Assembly: GCF_947242115.1 (NCBI RefSeq) | Contig: NC_074725.1 | Span: 9,958,011 to 10,022,010 of the forward strand | Direction of reading: 5' to 3' | DNA length: 64,000 nt | Origin: Biomphalaria glabrata | Lineage: Eukaryota > Mollusca > Gastropoda > Planorbidae | Notes under the pieces: generated by a model | Told to the model about the DNA's origin: nothing | Seen by the model: the letters and a program-made list of their open reading frames with translations, nothing else | The model's database searches: none | Shown here: in pieces, positions 63,726 to 64,000 of the stretch | How the letters are laid out: each line of letters starts with the position of its first letter | Numbering within the stretch: the stretch's first letter is position 1 | Position numbers and translations under genes: made by a program

Positions 63726-64000
63726 GTGCTTACAAAGTTTGTTTAGAGTTTGTTTCTAAGAGCATATTTCTGGAATGGATTACCAAAAATAGAAGTAAAA
63801 TTGTTTCACAAATATCGCCACGACTCTCTATCAGACTCTCTGCAAATACCACACAGCTTGACAAAAACCAACTCAAGAACTTGACAAATTCGGCCTCCAA
63901 TTAACGTAATTCTTTATTGTCTAAAATGAAAAGCCAATACTGTACTATTGGGAAGCACTAACTGTACCAATGCTTCACTGCATTCAACCATACTGCTGTA

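Overview
The window is animal nuclear DNA: AT-rich, intron-rich and crowded with transposons. It most likely comes from a heterobranch freshwater snail of the planorbid type (Biomphalaria/Bulinus-like). The grounds are the spliced metazoan genes, a nimbus-like I-clade LINE with RNase H, tRNA-derived SINEs of a form I recall from these snails, and dense TCTAGATC-type palindromic tracts. The taxon is inference; no search was possible.

Three host genes can be followed exon by exon, with reading frame and splice phase agreeing at almost every junction. (1) A STEAP-family metalloreductase on the minus strand at 872-2995 runs off the left edge; the NADPH-binding exon and the exon with the first membrane segment are present. 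(2) A PABIR/FAM122 homologue on the minus strand, a predicted PP2A-B55 regulator, is complete in coding sequence: nine coding exons from 24688 down to 14971, 440 codons. (3) A secreted astacin-family zinc metalloprotease on the plus strand has its signal-peptide exon at 34739-34804 and runs off the right edge. It has a propeptide with a basic RTKR site, HExxHxxGxxH and SxMHY motifs, and a six-cysteine EGF-like exon present twice in tandem. One short catalytic-domain exon could not be found.

Layout: 1-4.3 kb STEAP; 4.3-7.5 kb intergenic with LINE tails; 7.5-14.97 kb downstream of the PABIR stop codon, probably a long 3' UTR, carrying a hAT MITE and a 4.1 kb TTAA-flanked Kolobok-like transposon with an intact 611-aa transposase; 15-24.7 kb PABIR with a solo LTR in intron 1; 24.7-34.7 kb intergenic repeats including an 890-bp TTAA element and a 53-56-bp tandem array; 34.7-64 kb the astacin gene, whose introns hold two large minisatellites, a 0.7 kb tandem duplication, many LINE pieces, SINEs, MITEs and a three-level transposon nest.

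The most notable points are the intact Kolobok-like element, a TTAA-targeting MITE inserted into another copy of itself at its internal TTAA, a derivative of that MITE 7 bp after an astacin splice donor, a 40-bp minisatellite open in all three frames of one strand, and the phase-1/phase-1 EGF exon duplication. The three host genes are not evidently functionally linked.
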